From: Sclerotinia nivalis
Taxonomy: Eukaryota; Ascomycota; Leotiomycetes; Helotiales; Sclerotiniaceae
Reading direction: 5' to 3'
Length of the DNA: 64,000 bases
Assembly (NCBI GenBank): GCA_029531795.1
Contig: JAPEIS010000016.1
Location: 992,001 to 1,056,000 of the forward strand
Positions within the stretch are counted from its first letter, which is position 1. Each line of letters starts with the position of its first letter. Under the pieces are notes generated by a model that made no database searches, was not told where the DNA came from, and worked only from the letters and a program-made list of their open reading frames with translations. Positions 31,929 through 44,510 of this stretch are shown piece by piece. The position numbers and the translations under genes are program-made.

Positions 31929-34540
31929 ATGTCCTGGACATCGGTCACTTACAAGGTTATAACCATGCACCAATTTGGAGCCCTCCCCTTGAGATCAGCA
32001 GTTGATCTAACGACGTGTCTCACTCATGACATTGAACAATCCCTCAGCATAAACGAATCAGCTTCTTTACTGACACTAGACATCAAGAGAGCTTTCGATG
32101 CAGTCCTCCTAGGCCGACTTATACGCAGATTGCGCGAGCAAGGATGGTTACATAATTTGACCAAATGGTTAACCTCCTTTGTCATAGGGAGATCTGTACA
32201 GGTCCGACTGGACGGGATTATCGGTCCAAAAACGGAAATTGACTGCGGGCTCCCCCAAGGATCCCCCATCTCGCCAATTCTCTTCATACTGTATATCGCC
32301 CCGATCTTCAGAATGGGAAAGAACACGATCAAATTCGGATATACAGACGACGTTGCCATTGTAGCAGCTTCAAACTCCCTGTCCGACAACGCCAAATATC
32401 TCACTTCCACAGTCAACGAGATCCTCTTTTGGGGTATTTCGGAAGGGATCACCTTCGATCCGGGCAAATCCGAACTGATCCACTTCTCGAAACGAAGAAC
32501 GGACCAGAACCCAAGCACAACTCCGACGGTCCCAATGGGGGATCTCACGATCAAAGAATTAAATAACGGGAGACCATACCTTAGATGGCTCGGAATCCTG
32601 TTTGACAAGAAACTTTCCTTCAAATGGCATGTGAGAGAACTCGTAGCGAAGGCAATGGTAGTTGCTAAGGCTCTCAAATCTTTGGGCAACTCGATGAGGG
32701 GCGTTCCAGCCAATTTACTTCGACAAGCGGTCGAAGTATGTGTACTCAAAAAGGTATACTACGGAGCGGAAACCTGGTGGCCAGGAAGGATATGTTCTGG
32801 GAAAGAATATAGGATAAACAATGGAGTAGATGCTCATATCAACGTTCTAGCTAAAGTAACCCTGGAATGTGCTAGAGCAATTCTGTCAATTTGGAAAACA
32901 ATAAATACAGCCACCCTCTACCGAGAATCAGGACTCAGACCCCCTGAGATCGAACTCGATAGCATCGCTGCAGCAGCAATGGTCAGAACAAAGAGACTCG
33001 ATCCTTATCATTTTTTAGTGTGAAAAGCAGATTGGATACGAGAAGACCGTGATACGTTCAAAACCCGATATGCCAGAAGAATACTGTTCTTTTCATTATC
33101 AGAACAGATCAATCCTCTAGTAGTATTGAAATGGCTAGAAATTGAATCAAGGGAATAAACCCTGAACTGTATAAATGGCCCCAACGGCCGAAGCAAAGGG
33201 ATCGCTGCGAACGACTTCAACGAGTTCTATAGTTTGCTCCTACGAGACGACATTGTAGTTTTCATTGATGGATCGAAACAAACGAATGGAAATACAGGAT
33301 GTGGCGTTGTCGGATATTTGGATGGATGTAAACTCTGCGAAGTCAGCTTTGCAATAGGCAAACGTAAGGAAGTGTACGATACAGAAGCTGAAGTGGTATT
33401 CGAAGGTTTTAAAGCTGCAATCGCTTTATCAGAAGCTAGAATGGCCCCGAACATCTGGATCTGTTTTGATAACATTGAAGTAGCGATGCAGCTTCTCTCA
33501 AGCTCTACAGATTCCTCATAGGAAATTTTCATATCCTTTCGAAGGCTGGCATCAAGCTGGAGGCATAGTACGATCCGCATCCGATGGGTCCCAGGGCACA
33601 AAGACGTAGCAGGGAATGAAGCAGCCGACAAAGCAGCGAAGGCAAGAGCCGCCCTTGAACAACCCGAATCAGACTTCTCGTATACAGAACTCAGAAGAGA
33701 AACCAAAGGCTCACGACAAAAAGCCATTGACAAGCTGTAATCGACGGTGATCCCCCCATTCTACAAAGCTTTGGAGATCCATTCGTCACCGAAATTCCCC
33801 AAAGAACTTGCCCTACCCAGAAGTTTCCTAGGACGCTTGATAGCTATCCGATCAGGGCACGGGGACTTCGCAGCCTATCATGAAAGGTTCCATCATCAGG
33901 ATACATGTACCCTCTGCAGATACGGTGCACGCAAAACCCCCTTGCACTTCTTCTTCTGCAACATTGCTAAGAGAAAACATTCTCGTCCGAAAGGCAAACC
34001 TGAGACTCTCCTCCCATATCTTTGCGGCACTTACGAAGGAGCCAGAAAATTGGCAGAATGGACAAATAGAACCAATTTCTTCACCGATATATGCCCCCGA
34101 CACCTTCCTCTGGAACCTACCCCGATACTCAATCTCATACCCTCCCCAAGGGATAACAATATCCTAGAGGGTGAATAAATTGATAATAATGAAATTTTTC
34201 TTTTGTATTTTCTTTTGTTAAAAAAAAAAAAAAATTTTTCCTTTTTGGATAAGCGGTTGTATTAGGAAAGTCACCGGGCTGAAGGCGGACCAGCTGCAGC
34301 TTGGCAGATTTGATAATATTACATAATCCCTTTAAGGGATCACAGAGTAAAAACAAGATCACGGCAGCTATAAAAATGCACCTACGAATCATTCAATTCT
34401 TAGATATAGCTATATGTACGTAGCTATTCATAGCCCAGGAGTAACTCCCTGGCGGCCTTTGACCCAATAGGGTATGCAACGAGAAAGGGGACTTCGTCCC
34501 CGGCCTCCGGCCGTTAAATAATAACACACACACACACTTC
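31929..34540 (+). mobile_element. LINE-B-like copy 2: RT, RNase H, 3' UTR
   Basis: Starts within the RT domain (FGALPLRSAVDLTTCLTHD) and includes the motif LPQGSPISPILF and the catalytic block as YTDD at about 32340 (YADD in the copy at 39405). The frame is open to a TGA at 33021-33023, then continues with stops at about 33158 (TAA), 33519 (TAG) and 33738 (TAA). RNase H has FIDGSKQTNGNTGCG, VYDTEAE, RIRWVPGHKDVAGNEAADKAAK. A CCHC-like segment CTLCRYGARKTPLHFFFCNI follows. The 3' UTR has an A-run (34220-34234), a TTC-loop hairpin (about 34486-34500) and a (CA)n tail. It is less mutated than the other copies and belongs to a distinct subfamily. Confidence 0.85.
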
Positions 34541-36516
34541 ATATAGTTCGACAAAAATTGAATTTTTCGAAAAACGCGTTTATTATCGCGTTTCATTGAT
34601 CAACTGATCGTTCTTATTACCCATAGGATTTAAAAACGAAACTTTTCAGCTCCGGCAGGCGCTGTACGGACGTGTTTCCGTCATTATGCTTTCTGCTCCC
34701 CCAAAGCTCTCCCAGACCCTTCTGGATAGAGCCAATGCTTTGACAGCTAAGGCAAATAATGGTCAAACGATCTTCGGCCCAATTACCTCTCTCTTAGACA
34801 GATATCTAAACTCCAAAGAGGTTCTTACTTTTCCAACGAAATCTCGTAAACTTTTTACTGCTTTTTGCTTGGATTTCAAGGCAACTACAGAAAAGCACTT
34901 TGATACACTTGTCAATGGCTCCTATCCCCCCCGGATCGATAGCAGTATTGCTATCTTTTCATCATCTATTCCAAACGAAAGAACACCTACTACAACAGTT
35001 CCCAAAGCTTCATACGTTCAAAAAACTGCCAATACAATCAAGCCCCTTTATATTGCCATCCCCAAAAAACTGACGAATACTACATCACCTACTTCTCTCA
35101 CTGATTCCCATTTATTCATAAAAATCGAACAAAATTATTTAACCCACAAAACCAAAGCTTTCGCTATTTTGACAGCCCTTAAAAAAGCCCTCAGAACTTC
35201 TACCCCTCTTTTGAAAGAAATACAGAAAGTAAATACAGGATTCGCTCTCTATACGAACTCCTTTTCCAATCTACTAACTTTAGAAAAACAGAAGTCTGTT
35301 ATCTCTACTGCTATCGGAAATTGCAAAATCGAAATTCAAGAAAAATGGATAACCTATCGCCTGAATTATATCCCCCGAAACATAACAGTTCTGAATGATT
35401 CCTTCGAAATGATCATTGAACCTATTATCAAGGATACCCTTTTCAAAACTATAAAGGACTATTCTAGCCAAAAACTGGTATAAGCCACTCAAACACAATC
35501 AAATATCAAATCAGACCTCTTCCACACCATATAAATCGTAAGCTTCAAGACCAATACAAAGGATCTACTCAAAAGATCCTTAAAGATACTCGGAACCACT
35601 ATTACAACTACTTTATTGATCCAAAAGCCGAAAACGATCCAATGCTCTCGCTGCTATTTATAGCATAACTCCAGGATCTGCTCCAAACCTCAAATATGCT
35701 GCATTTGCAGCTCCTTTAAACACTCCAAAGCCAATCACACCTCCAAATGCAATACAACTTATACCTGCCCTACTAAATGCCTTCATTACTGCAGACCACA
35801 TACAACAAACGATCCCAAATGCCCAATAAGATCAAATCGAAATCAAAACAACAAACAATCAGGAAAATCTACTATTCAACTAGAACCAAAGCCTATCTGG
35901 ATACTAAATATACAACTACCATACTCCCCGATTCCCAAATGGAAGATATCCCAACCCCTGCCACTCCAACACTTCAAATTCTTCACGAAACCCACCCAAG
36001 AACCCCAACCCATATATTCGACTTTAATCAGATAGCTGTCCCCCCTAGCTCTCACCCCTCCAATCGATTCGCAATTATCGAAGACCCCTTCATAATCCCT
36101 TTTAATGAATCATCATAAACCACTATCCATTATACAAATAAACGTAAACAAAAAGGCAACCTCTTATGAGATTGCTCTAGCCTTAGCAAATTCGAACTAC
36201 ATCGATATCATACTAATACAAGAACCATATATTTTCTCAGATCTATCACAGAAAATCACCAAAACTCATCCTTCATACGAAACTTTCACCCCATTAGACA
36301 ATTGAAAGATCCAACCTTGCATTCTAACCTATGTTAGAAAGGGAATCGGACTCCAGATCAATCAATTTAGACCCATAATCTCCCGAGATCTAATTTTTCT
36401 CGAATTAAATGGATCAAATAACTCCCCTTTCTTTATTATTAATATATACAATACTCCATCACAATACTCTAATGAAAATCGAACAATTAAATCTCTTCTT
36501 ACTTTACAAAATCAAC
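34541..36516 (+). mobile_element. LINE copy 3: 5' UTR, ORF1 (gag-like) and start of ORF2 endonuclease
   Basis: Begins directly at the (CA)n tail of copy 2. ORF1 starts at ATG 34686 and is open for 265 codons (to 35483), then continues with stops and frame changes through a Cys/His-rich zinc-knuckle segment (CSRCYL.HNSRICSKPQICCIC near 35650-35720 in translation) to about 36118. ORF2 starts at 36105, overlapping ORF1, with the first part of an APE-type endonuclease (IIQINVNKKATSYEIALA and IILIQEPYIF, Glu of the active site present); TGA at 36303 breaks it. The copy ends at 36516, where a LINE-A 5' UTR begins. Confidence 0.75.
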
Positions 36517-38500
36517 ACAACAAATTTCGAAGAACAAAATTTCTTCGAAATACAACCAGTTCTTCCCTTTATTTAATAAAGAAATACTCTCAAAATTCAT
36601 TCCAATTGTTCCCAAGTGAATCGGCTCAGTAGTTGTTGTGATACTGTCGTCGTCGCTCAAAACACGAAACTTACACGAAAATTCGCGTAAAAACTCTTTC
36701 CAACTTCCCTCAACTTTTCTCCTTATTTGAACGTATAAGGCTCTGATAGGTTTATCAAGTCCAATAATGGACTCTCCGATGGAAGGATCCCTTGGATCAT
36801 CTCCTGAACCTACTCCCCCACGAGTAATAGTGATGCTAGGCTCTCCAACATCCAGCCCCTCCATCATTGATCCAATCCCCCCATCCAGAAACCCCTTCAC
36901 AATACAAAGATCACTCAATCTCTTGAGTCCTACCCCAGCTCAATCTTTCAATTCGCAAAACCAATTGGATATTCTCAACTCAGATGATCCATTCCGATCC
37001 CCTGATAGATCGATTCCTTTTAAAATCAATAACAAACGTCGTCGACAATCAATCAACTCCGGAATCAGGCAATTTAGTCAATCAGGATCTAACTCTACAA
37101 AACCAAAAGAAGCTATCCAAAAAGCTAGAGATCTTCTTATTCTAGCTGCCTCTTTGGAAAAGGAAACCGAAGAATAATCGAAGATCCTAGATCTAATCGA
37201 AATATTCCGTGAATATCTCGAAAAAGGAAAATTGACAAGAGCTTCGAATATTATCACATCACAAATCTCCCATCTCGAAAAGGCTACTAAAAGGATTGAA
37301 AATCAAACCAATCATCTTTCCAACCTTCCCAATCAATCAATTACTCCTTCAACAAACGCTTCACCAATTGACAAAGCAAGCTATACTACTGTTACCAAAT
37401 CATGCTAGCTTCATTGCTCAACTAGGCGAAAAATTCAAAATCTACTCAGACAATCAAGCCGGATTATACCGATTGAAAATACCCTCTGATGCTCCTGGCC
37501 AGATATACCAAATTAGAGCAATCAAGGCTACAGAAACTCTCCTTAGGAAAGGAGCTGAAATCTCCCTTAATTGGGTTCCAGGGTATACCTCCGTTGAAGG
37601 AAACGAATTGGTCGATGCTTTGGCAAAAGAAGCTACAAAACAAAGATCATCATCAAACGAAACCAGTTTTGCCTCCTTAGGAATGGATATCAAAAGAACG
37701 AAATCCGAAGAATGGAATACTCTTCTCTATTCATCTAATTCGGCCTATTCGAAAATATACCCCTGGAAGACTAGCTCAAAGATCGGAATTCCAGAAAACA
37801 CCAAGAGAAGCTCTATTAATGCTTTGTTTTAGCTTAAAATCGATCATAGATATTTCAAATCTTACCTACAACGATTTGGAATCTCAGCAAATGATAATTG
37901 TAGATGTGGAAAGAGAGAATCTCCTAATCATCTTTTGCTTAGTTGCCCGTTATACAAATCAACAAGAAGAATATTCAAGAAAAACAACCCTACCTCCCGA
38001 CTCACTATGAAATACCTACTTCACACCAAAGCAGGAATCATTAAGACCCTTGAATTTATCGAGGAAACAAAAATAGCCATCAGATCATGGCATCTAACTA
38101 GGATACAAGAGGATGTAGAACAAGAAGGCGAAGGTGAAGAGGGTGAACTGAGAGAAAATGGTTAATTGGGTCAATTTGGTCAATTTGGTCAATTTACCCC
38201 TCTATGTGGGGTAAATCGTTCTAATTTCGAATTATATCATATTTCATTTGTTATTTTTCTTATTATATACGAGAGTATTTGTAAGGTGGGCTTTGTTCCC
38301 CAAGATTAGTTTTCACTTCCCCCATTCAAAAATTAGTAGATTGAAACCACTTCAATCTTCCCAAATTGTATTAGCTACAGCCGAATATGGCCAGCAATTC
38401 TCCATTTGTTACTTGTTAGAAGCCTATAAAGCTCCTAGCCGTCTTAGATAGTCTTAGACTCAGTGTAGACGTTAATTTAATCAATCAATCAATCTTCGAA
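36517..38500 (+). mobile_element. LINE-A copy with internal deletion (ORF1 start joined to RNase H end)
   Basis: Contains the 5' UTR, the first part of ORF1 (ATG 36767, stop 37177, continuing to about 37400), then directly the RNase H end of ORF2 (KFKIYSDNQAG at about 37430, SLNWVPGYTSVEGNELVDALAKEA), a zinc-knuckle-like CRCGKRESPNHLLLSCP, a Glu-rich C-terminus ending near 38163, the 3' UTR and a (ATCA)n tail at 38475-38495. Nearly all of ORF2 (endonuclease and RT) is absent, so it is non-autonomous but keeps both ends. Confidence 0.8.
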
Positions 38501-39190
38501 AGGATGAACGAACATCAACCCAAAATACGGACGATGGCTACAGAAGCCCTGGTTAGATTCAACATCTGCCATCGACTATTACCTCAATACGAGGTATGAT
38601 ACGCCTAGTAAGTCCCTTCTATTCCAGAAGGATCTTTTCGATACGGAATTTGCTACTGTTTTATTCGCATTTTATACCTTTTTTCGACAATCGACTATCG
38701 AAAACACATTCATTTTAACACTACGATTATCACGAAACAGAGAATACCATCATCTATCAACTAATGCTATGCTCTGGGCATCGATACGATATTACGCCTT
38801 TTCCTCGATTTTACGAAAATATTTTTTGTGCGTGTGTGGGTAGGGTTAGGGCCACGCCCCACTATCATTACATTCAAACGACCGATATTCCATTCGGCGG
38901 TTTCGATTATTTACATTCAAACAAAGCTGGAGATCATCACACCTAGGAAGGTATGCAAAGGAGCTAATGAATGAATTCGAGTTGAGGAGAGTGGTACCTC
39001 CCAGTTGCTTTTCACTAGTATGAGGACCCTTTTGCTGTGCTGGAGGTAATCTTGACGGAGATGACTCTTGACCTTTGTGGGAAGTGGGTGTCGGAATAGC
39101 AGATTGGATCGAAGAAGAAGATTATATCAGTGGGATGCTTTAATTAGCAAGGGGTAGGGGGAGAGCGAGGAAGGAAAGGTCTTAGAGGAT
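38501..39190. other. Unassigned stretch inside the transposon island
   Basis: No recognised protein. It contains a short telomere-like string (GGGTAGGGTTAGGG near 38847) and the ACATTCAAACG-type direct repeats at about 38870-38925. Confidence 0.4.
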
Positions 39191-39404
39191 GAAGATATCG
39201 GGCTTTGTTCCCCAGTATTAGTTTTCACTTGTCCTCAATCAACATTTCAAGGGTTGAAAAGAAACCCAAACTATACAAACTGTATGCTAGCTAGCATACA
39301 ACTCCCCATAGCATCAACTAGGAGCTCATAGAGCCCCTAGCCGTCCTAGATAGTCTTAGACTCAGTGTGGACGTTAAATCAATCAATCAATCAATCAATC
39401 AATC
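39191..39404 (+). mobile_element. LINE-A 3' end fragment with (ATCA)n tail
   Basis: Only the last 200 bp of a LINE-A copy: the block TTAGTTTTCACTT, the conserved CTAGCCGTCCTAGATAGTC block, GACTCAGTGTGGACGTTAA and six or more ATCA units (39377-39403). A LINE-B copy begins exactly at the end of this tail. Confidence 0.75.
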
Positions 39405-42400
39405 AGCTGTTCAAGAAAACCGAACGAACAACTCTCCAGAATCAAAACAAAATCTTCGAAAGGTTGTCAAAAAAGCGAAAAAGGAATTCTGGCTTTCTAA
39501 GCTTGATTCAGTCAAGAAAATAAAAGATGTCTTTAAAATAACAAAATGGCATCAATCAGCTAAAACATATCAAACTCCTCCTTTAGTAAATCCTTTAGAT
39601 CATTCTTTTGTTACAACAATTCAAACTAAAAGAGATCTACTCATCAATAATCTACTAACCAATACAACTGAAGTTAACAATATCCCATTTGATTCACCTT
39701 CAACTTCCATTCGTTCAATTGCCTTTCCTGCTATCACAATTCAGGATATTCAAACTGCTATCTTTCGTACAAGTAATACAGCTCCAGGAATAGACGAGAT
39801 CCCTACCAAGATCCTACAATTAGCATAGCCACTGATCGAACCATATATCTTACAACTCTTTCAAAAATGCCTCGAAATAGATCACCATCCTAAATACTTC
39901 CGATCAGCGATTATAACCATCATTCCGAAACCAAACAAATCAGATCGCACAAATCCTAAATCTTATAGACCAATAGCCCTGCTCTCAGTATTAGGAAAAG
40001 ATCTCGAACGTTTGATTGCAAAGAAGATATCCTGGATTGCTATAACCCTCAAAGTACTAACCAAACAATAATTCGGAGCACTTCCCCTGCATTCATCAGT
40101 CGATCTTACAACTTGCCTTACACATGATTTGGAAATGGCTTTGAATTCAGGTTCTAAAGCTACCTTATTAACTATAGATATCAAAGATGCTTTTGATACT
40201 ATTCTCCTAAGACATTTGGTCCGCCGACTTAGGGAACAAGGATAACCTGATAACCTAGTTCGATGGATACAATCGTTCTTTACAAATCGAACAATTTGTA
40301 TTCGGCTTGACAGCGAAACAGAACCCAATACTAGTATTGGATGTAGTTTGCCACAAAGCTCCCCAATTTCGCCTATCCTTTTCATACTTTATATAGCCCC
40401 TTTGTTTTGATTAGGCAATCCTACTCAAAGATTTGGATATGCAGATGATATTGCACTAGTAGCTTTTTCTTCAAACTTACAATCTAATTGTAATCAACTA
40501 CAATCCGAAATGCTGGAAACTCTGGATCGGAGCAAACCCGAAAGGATCACCTTCGATCCTATAAAATCTGAACTGATTCACTTCTTCAGAGGTTCCAGAA
40601 AAGATATCGAAAGCCCTATTATCCATACAGAAAATCTTTCAATAATAAAGAAACCAGGCCCATTAAGATGGTTGAGGGTTTACTTCGATAGGGAACTAAA
40701 TTTCAAACCTCATATCCAGATCCTTTCAGCTAAGACTCTCACAATTGCAAATACATTGCGTTCGCTTGGAAGGACAACCCGAAGTATCCCATCAATTTTG
40801 CTTCAAAGAACGATTACAATCTATATTCTGAAGAAATACTACTTTGCAGCCGAAACCTGGTGGCCTAGCCGAACTAGAAAACAAGGCCTAAACTTCACAA
40901 TCTCGAATCAAGTAGATAGACATTTGAAGCTTTTGAATAAGATTGTATTAACTAGTGCTCGAGCAATCCTCCCTGTATTCCGTACAACTAATACTACTGC
41001 TTTATACAAAGAATCAAATCTGATACCTCCTGAGATTGAACTAAATTTGATATCCCAGAGCTTCGCTGCCCGAACAACTCGGCTAGATCCTAAACATCCC
41101 CTTCGAATTCGAACCAAAAATATCCTAGCTAAAGCTGGGGCTAGAACTGCTGAATCAAGATTCTCAAGAATTATCCTAACTCTTCCAAAAGCTGAATATA
41201 TCAATCCAATTGCTCTTCCCCCTTGAAGGAACAAAGAACTACATATTATCACAAAAACCCGGATCGATAACCCTTTCGATCGTTCGAAGGAACAAACAGC
41301 TAAGGATTTCGAAAGGTTTATATCTACAATTCCAAAAAGTAATTTGCAAGTCTTCTCCGATAATTCGAAAAACGAAGCTCTGGATGGTACTACAAAAGGT
41401 AGATCAATGATTTATCAATACAATCTGTAAATGGATCGACAGGCTTTCTTACTAGACTGTAATGCTGAAGTCTTCGATACCGAAACAGCTGCAACTTTGA
41501 AAGGTGCTCAAACAGCAATACAACTACCCTCAACTAAGTTCGCTACAGACCTCTGGATTTTCTTGGATAACCTAAAGATTGCTATACGATTAAGCTCTCA
41601 TTCCACTGAATCCTTTCAACCTGTATTTGAAGAATTCTGCGAACTAGCTACAGCTTGGCCTCTCAGGCCCCGCTTGCCACATACTCGCCCTAGTTCAATT
41701 CGAATTCGATAGGTTCCTGGGTATCTAGATATCCTTGGAAACGAAGCAGCGGACAAAGCAACTAAAGAGGGAGCAACATTCCCATCCCCATCTGATCCTA
41801 TCTGTACTCTCGCCTCCTTAAAAAGAATCGCTAAAACGAATACCAAATCAACAAGAGCTAAATTATAAACAATCACAACACCACAAAGCTACAATAATCT
41901 TTTTATAACTTATAACAACAAATCGATTATACTTTCTTTTGATCAAACAATACTAGGATATATCCTAGCAGCCAGATCTCAACACAGCGATTTCGCAACG
42001 TATCACAATCGCTTCAATCACGAAGATGCTTATATGCTATACTCATATAGGAAAAGAAAATCCCCTCTTCATTTTTACTTTTGTAAAATTGGAAATGCTC
42101 AAAAAACCCTTTCAAAGTTACCACCATCTGAAGCCATCCCCTATCTTTTGGAAAGCATAGAAGGAACAACAAAACTAGCAGTTTGACTCAAATCTACAAA
42201 ATTCTATCAGGATATATATCCTCGATTCCCTATACAATTTATTGATTGAAGGATTGTTTTGATTTTTATTTTTATTTTTATTTTTATTTTATATTATTTT
42301 TGGATTTTCTTTGTATAAGGCGTTGGGTTTTGGTTCGGAAAGATTGAGTTTGTATAAACTTAAAAAAAAAAAAAAAATCTTTATATTAATAAAATCACAT

Positions 42401-42690
42401 TAAAAAGCTCGATTGCGATAACGAAGAAGAGGAGATCAGGAATCGAGGGATCTAACTGTATTATAAAGGACAACTGAAATATCTACCCAAAGGATTAACT
42501 CAATACGCAACGACAATCATGTAAACCCTGCTGAAGCATTTAGCATATATAATACTAGTAAATTTAGATTAACTAGTTAGAAACCCAGGGGCCTTCCTCC
42601 CCTGACGTCCTTTGTCCCAATTGGGAATTTGAGGCCTGTGCTTCGCACAGAGCCTCGGACGAAAAATATCACACACACACACACACAAGA
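39405..42690 (+). mobile_element. LINE-B copy 4: RT, RNase H, 3' UTR, many stops
   Basis: Longest ORF2 segment in the island. It starts upstream of the RT (KKAKKEFWLSKLDSVK), shows TAPGIDEIP, KSYRPIALLSVLGK, the degenerate LPQSSPISPILF and intact GYADDIALVA at about 40435, then the thumb, RNase H (VFSDNSKNEALDG, VFDTETAATLKGAQ) and the C-terminal CCHC region in which Cys codons have become Tyr. At least nine in-frame stops; most fit CAA/CAG/CGA/TGG changed by transition. Its 3' UTR (42245-42690) matches that of copy 1 closely, including the hairpin and (CA)n. Confidence 0.85.
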
Positions 42691-43055
42691 AGAAGAAGAA
42701 GAGGTAGAAACAAAAAGAGCAAAAGGAACAAGAGAAGTAGGGGAAGAGACGAATAATGAAATTGAAAAAAGGATGTAAATCCTTCTACAATTTTAAATAA
42801 AATATTATTTCTTTTGTTATCTCTATAATATGCTTTAGCATCTGTAGAACAGGATTATTCCTCAAGATTAATTTTCACTTCCCTTATTCAACTCAAAAGA
42901 TTGAGTTTACCTCAATCATTTAAATCATGTACTTAGCCAGGCCTATGAGCCAGCTTACCTTCATTATGTTATCTGTTAGGGGTTCGTAAGAGCCTCTAGC
43001 CGTCTTAGATAGTCTTAGACTCAGTGTAGACGTTAATTTAATCAATCAATCAATC
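42691..43055 (+). mobile_element. LINE-A 3' end fragment with (CAAT)n tail
   Basis: 3' UTR of LINE-A preceded by the Glu/Lys-rich ORF2 terminus (AGAAGAAGAAG repeats). The reverse complement of the same segment is seen at 3430-3560. It begins at the (CA)n tail of LINE-B copy 4. Confidence 0.7.
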
Positions 43056-43260
43056 AAAGAATGAAGAATCTTCGGGTTTTATACGATTTTTCGTATAAGT
43101 TTCGTGTTTTGAATGGCGACGACAGTATCACAACAACTACTGGTCCGATTTACTTGGGAGTAATTGGAATAGATTCAGGAGATATTTCTTCATACAATGA
43201 GAGATAGAACGGGTCGTATTTCGAAGAAATTTTATTCTTCAAAATTTGTTGTGTGTGTAT
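43056..43260 (-). mobile_element. LINE-A 5' UTR fragment in reverse orientation
   Basis: Reverse complement of part of the 5' UTR at 27965-28140 and 36520-36690, including the CAGTAGTTGTTGTGATACTG block. It directly abuts the tail of the preceding fragment. Confidence 0.65.
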
Positions 43261-43583
43261 ATATGATCAAAATCAAACACTATTCCCTCAAAGAATCAAA
43301 ACTATACATTCATTACTAATTTTCAGATTCATCAGACTCATCTAACCTTAACAACCCTCAAAACCTCAAACCCTAAATCTAACACCCCGTTCTACATTTA
43401 GTCTATTAATACTATATTTTCTCCTAATCCTTATCTCCCTCTTCATTTCTTCTTCATCATTATCTAATCTGTATCTTTCTTTCCCGAAATCTCTTTCTCT
43501 TCCATTGCTCTCTCGTTTTCGCTTAGTAATATAATATACTGTTCTTCTCGTGCTTTCAACTCTATCTTTATGTTTTTCTTTAT

Positions 43584-44510
43584 CTATACTTCTATCTTTT
43601 CCCTTTCTCTAGAGCCTGATCTAGATGCTGCGCGAGGAATACTCCTCCTTACATAGCTGACTTTTTCTATGCTCTTCTCTCTTTCTCCACTTCTCCCTTT
43701 CGACCCACTATCTCCAAACCTATTTCTATCCATATATTCAAACACTCTTTCACTCTTTATCTTCCTAACAATAGATTTCGGTTTTGGTAATGAGATCCAA
43801 GTTATATATTCATATTCCATTACTCTTTCCCTCTTTCTATTTCTTTCATTTCTACTTTCTGTTTTCGTGCTTCCCCTTTCCCAATCCGGCCCTGATCTAA
43901 TGAAATCCTTATAATAAAATATAAGTATCCTATCTTTTACTCTACTACTTTTTTCTCGGTTTCGATTTTTACTTCTTTCTCTCTCACAAACCCTCTGATA
44001 ACAATAACACCGTCCATTATTATCCTGTCTCCTACAGCAGATACTAGCATCTCTACCCCTTCTCTCCTTATACCTCCTATCATCAATATGAACTCGTACT
44101 GTATTTGCTACAGCTATTGGAACTGATGATATCGGAGTATAATAATAATATTCCTTATACCCGCCAGCCCCTGCAGAACCCTTATATCGGTATCCTCCCG
44201 GGCTATAATACCACGAAGCCTCAATAAATGTGCTATATAGACTATAAATATATCGCCCCTTAGAAGAATTATATAAAATCGATATATCGACCTCCAACTC
44301 CCTCCTTCTCGAGTCCGGGCGTTGTATTGAGCGTGGGGGTAGTGCGGGGGAGGGAGAGGATGATGTATGATGTTGTTCTCCCCGTGGTGTATCTCTATAT
44401 CTTGATCTTGATCTCGATCTCGATCTCGATCTTAATGATGAATAATAATGACCGGATCTTGAAAAGAAACGATAAATGCGTGTTACATAGGTTTCTATCG
44501 TTCGGGACAT
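43584..44510 (-). CDS. Hypothetical Arg/Ser/Tyr-rich protein
   Basis: A 308-codon frame from ATG 44510. It opens with an RS-dipeptide run (SRSRSRSRSRYRDTPRG), then a Pro/Ser stretch, a Tyr-rich middle and a long Arg/Glu/Lys-rich half. No domain is recognised. Stronger than chance because of its length and true ATG, but the low-complexity composition makes any homology weak, and the 5' RS run arises from a GATCTCGATCTC microsatellite. It may be a real disordered RNA-associated protein or a decayed gene. No splicing is needed. Confidence 0.35.
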   Translation of the reverse strand: MSRTIETYVTRIYRFFSRSGHYYSSLRSRSRSRSRSRYRDTPRGEQHHTSSSPSPALPPRSIQRPDSRRRELEVDISILYNSSKGRYIYSLYSTFIEASWYYSPGGYRYKGSAGAGGYKEYYYYTPISSVPIAVANTVRVHIDDRRYKERRGRDASICCRRQDNNGRCYCYQRVCERERSKNRNREKSSRVKDRILIFYYKDFIRSGPDWERGSTKTESRNERNRKRERVMEYEYITWISLPKPKSIVRKIKSERVFEYMDRNRFGDSGSKGRSGEREKSIEKVSYVRRSIPRAASRSGSREREKIEV

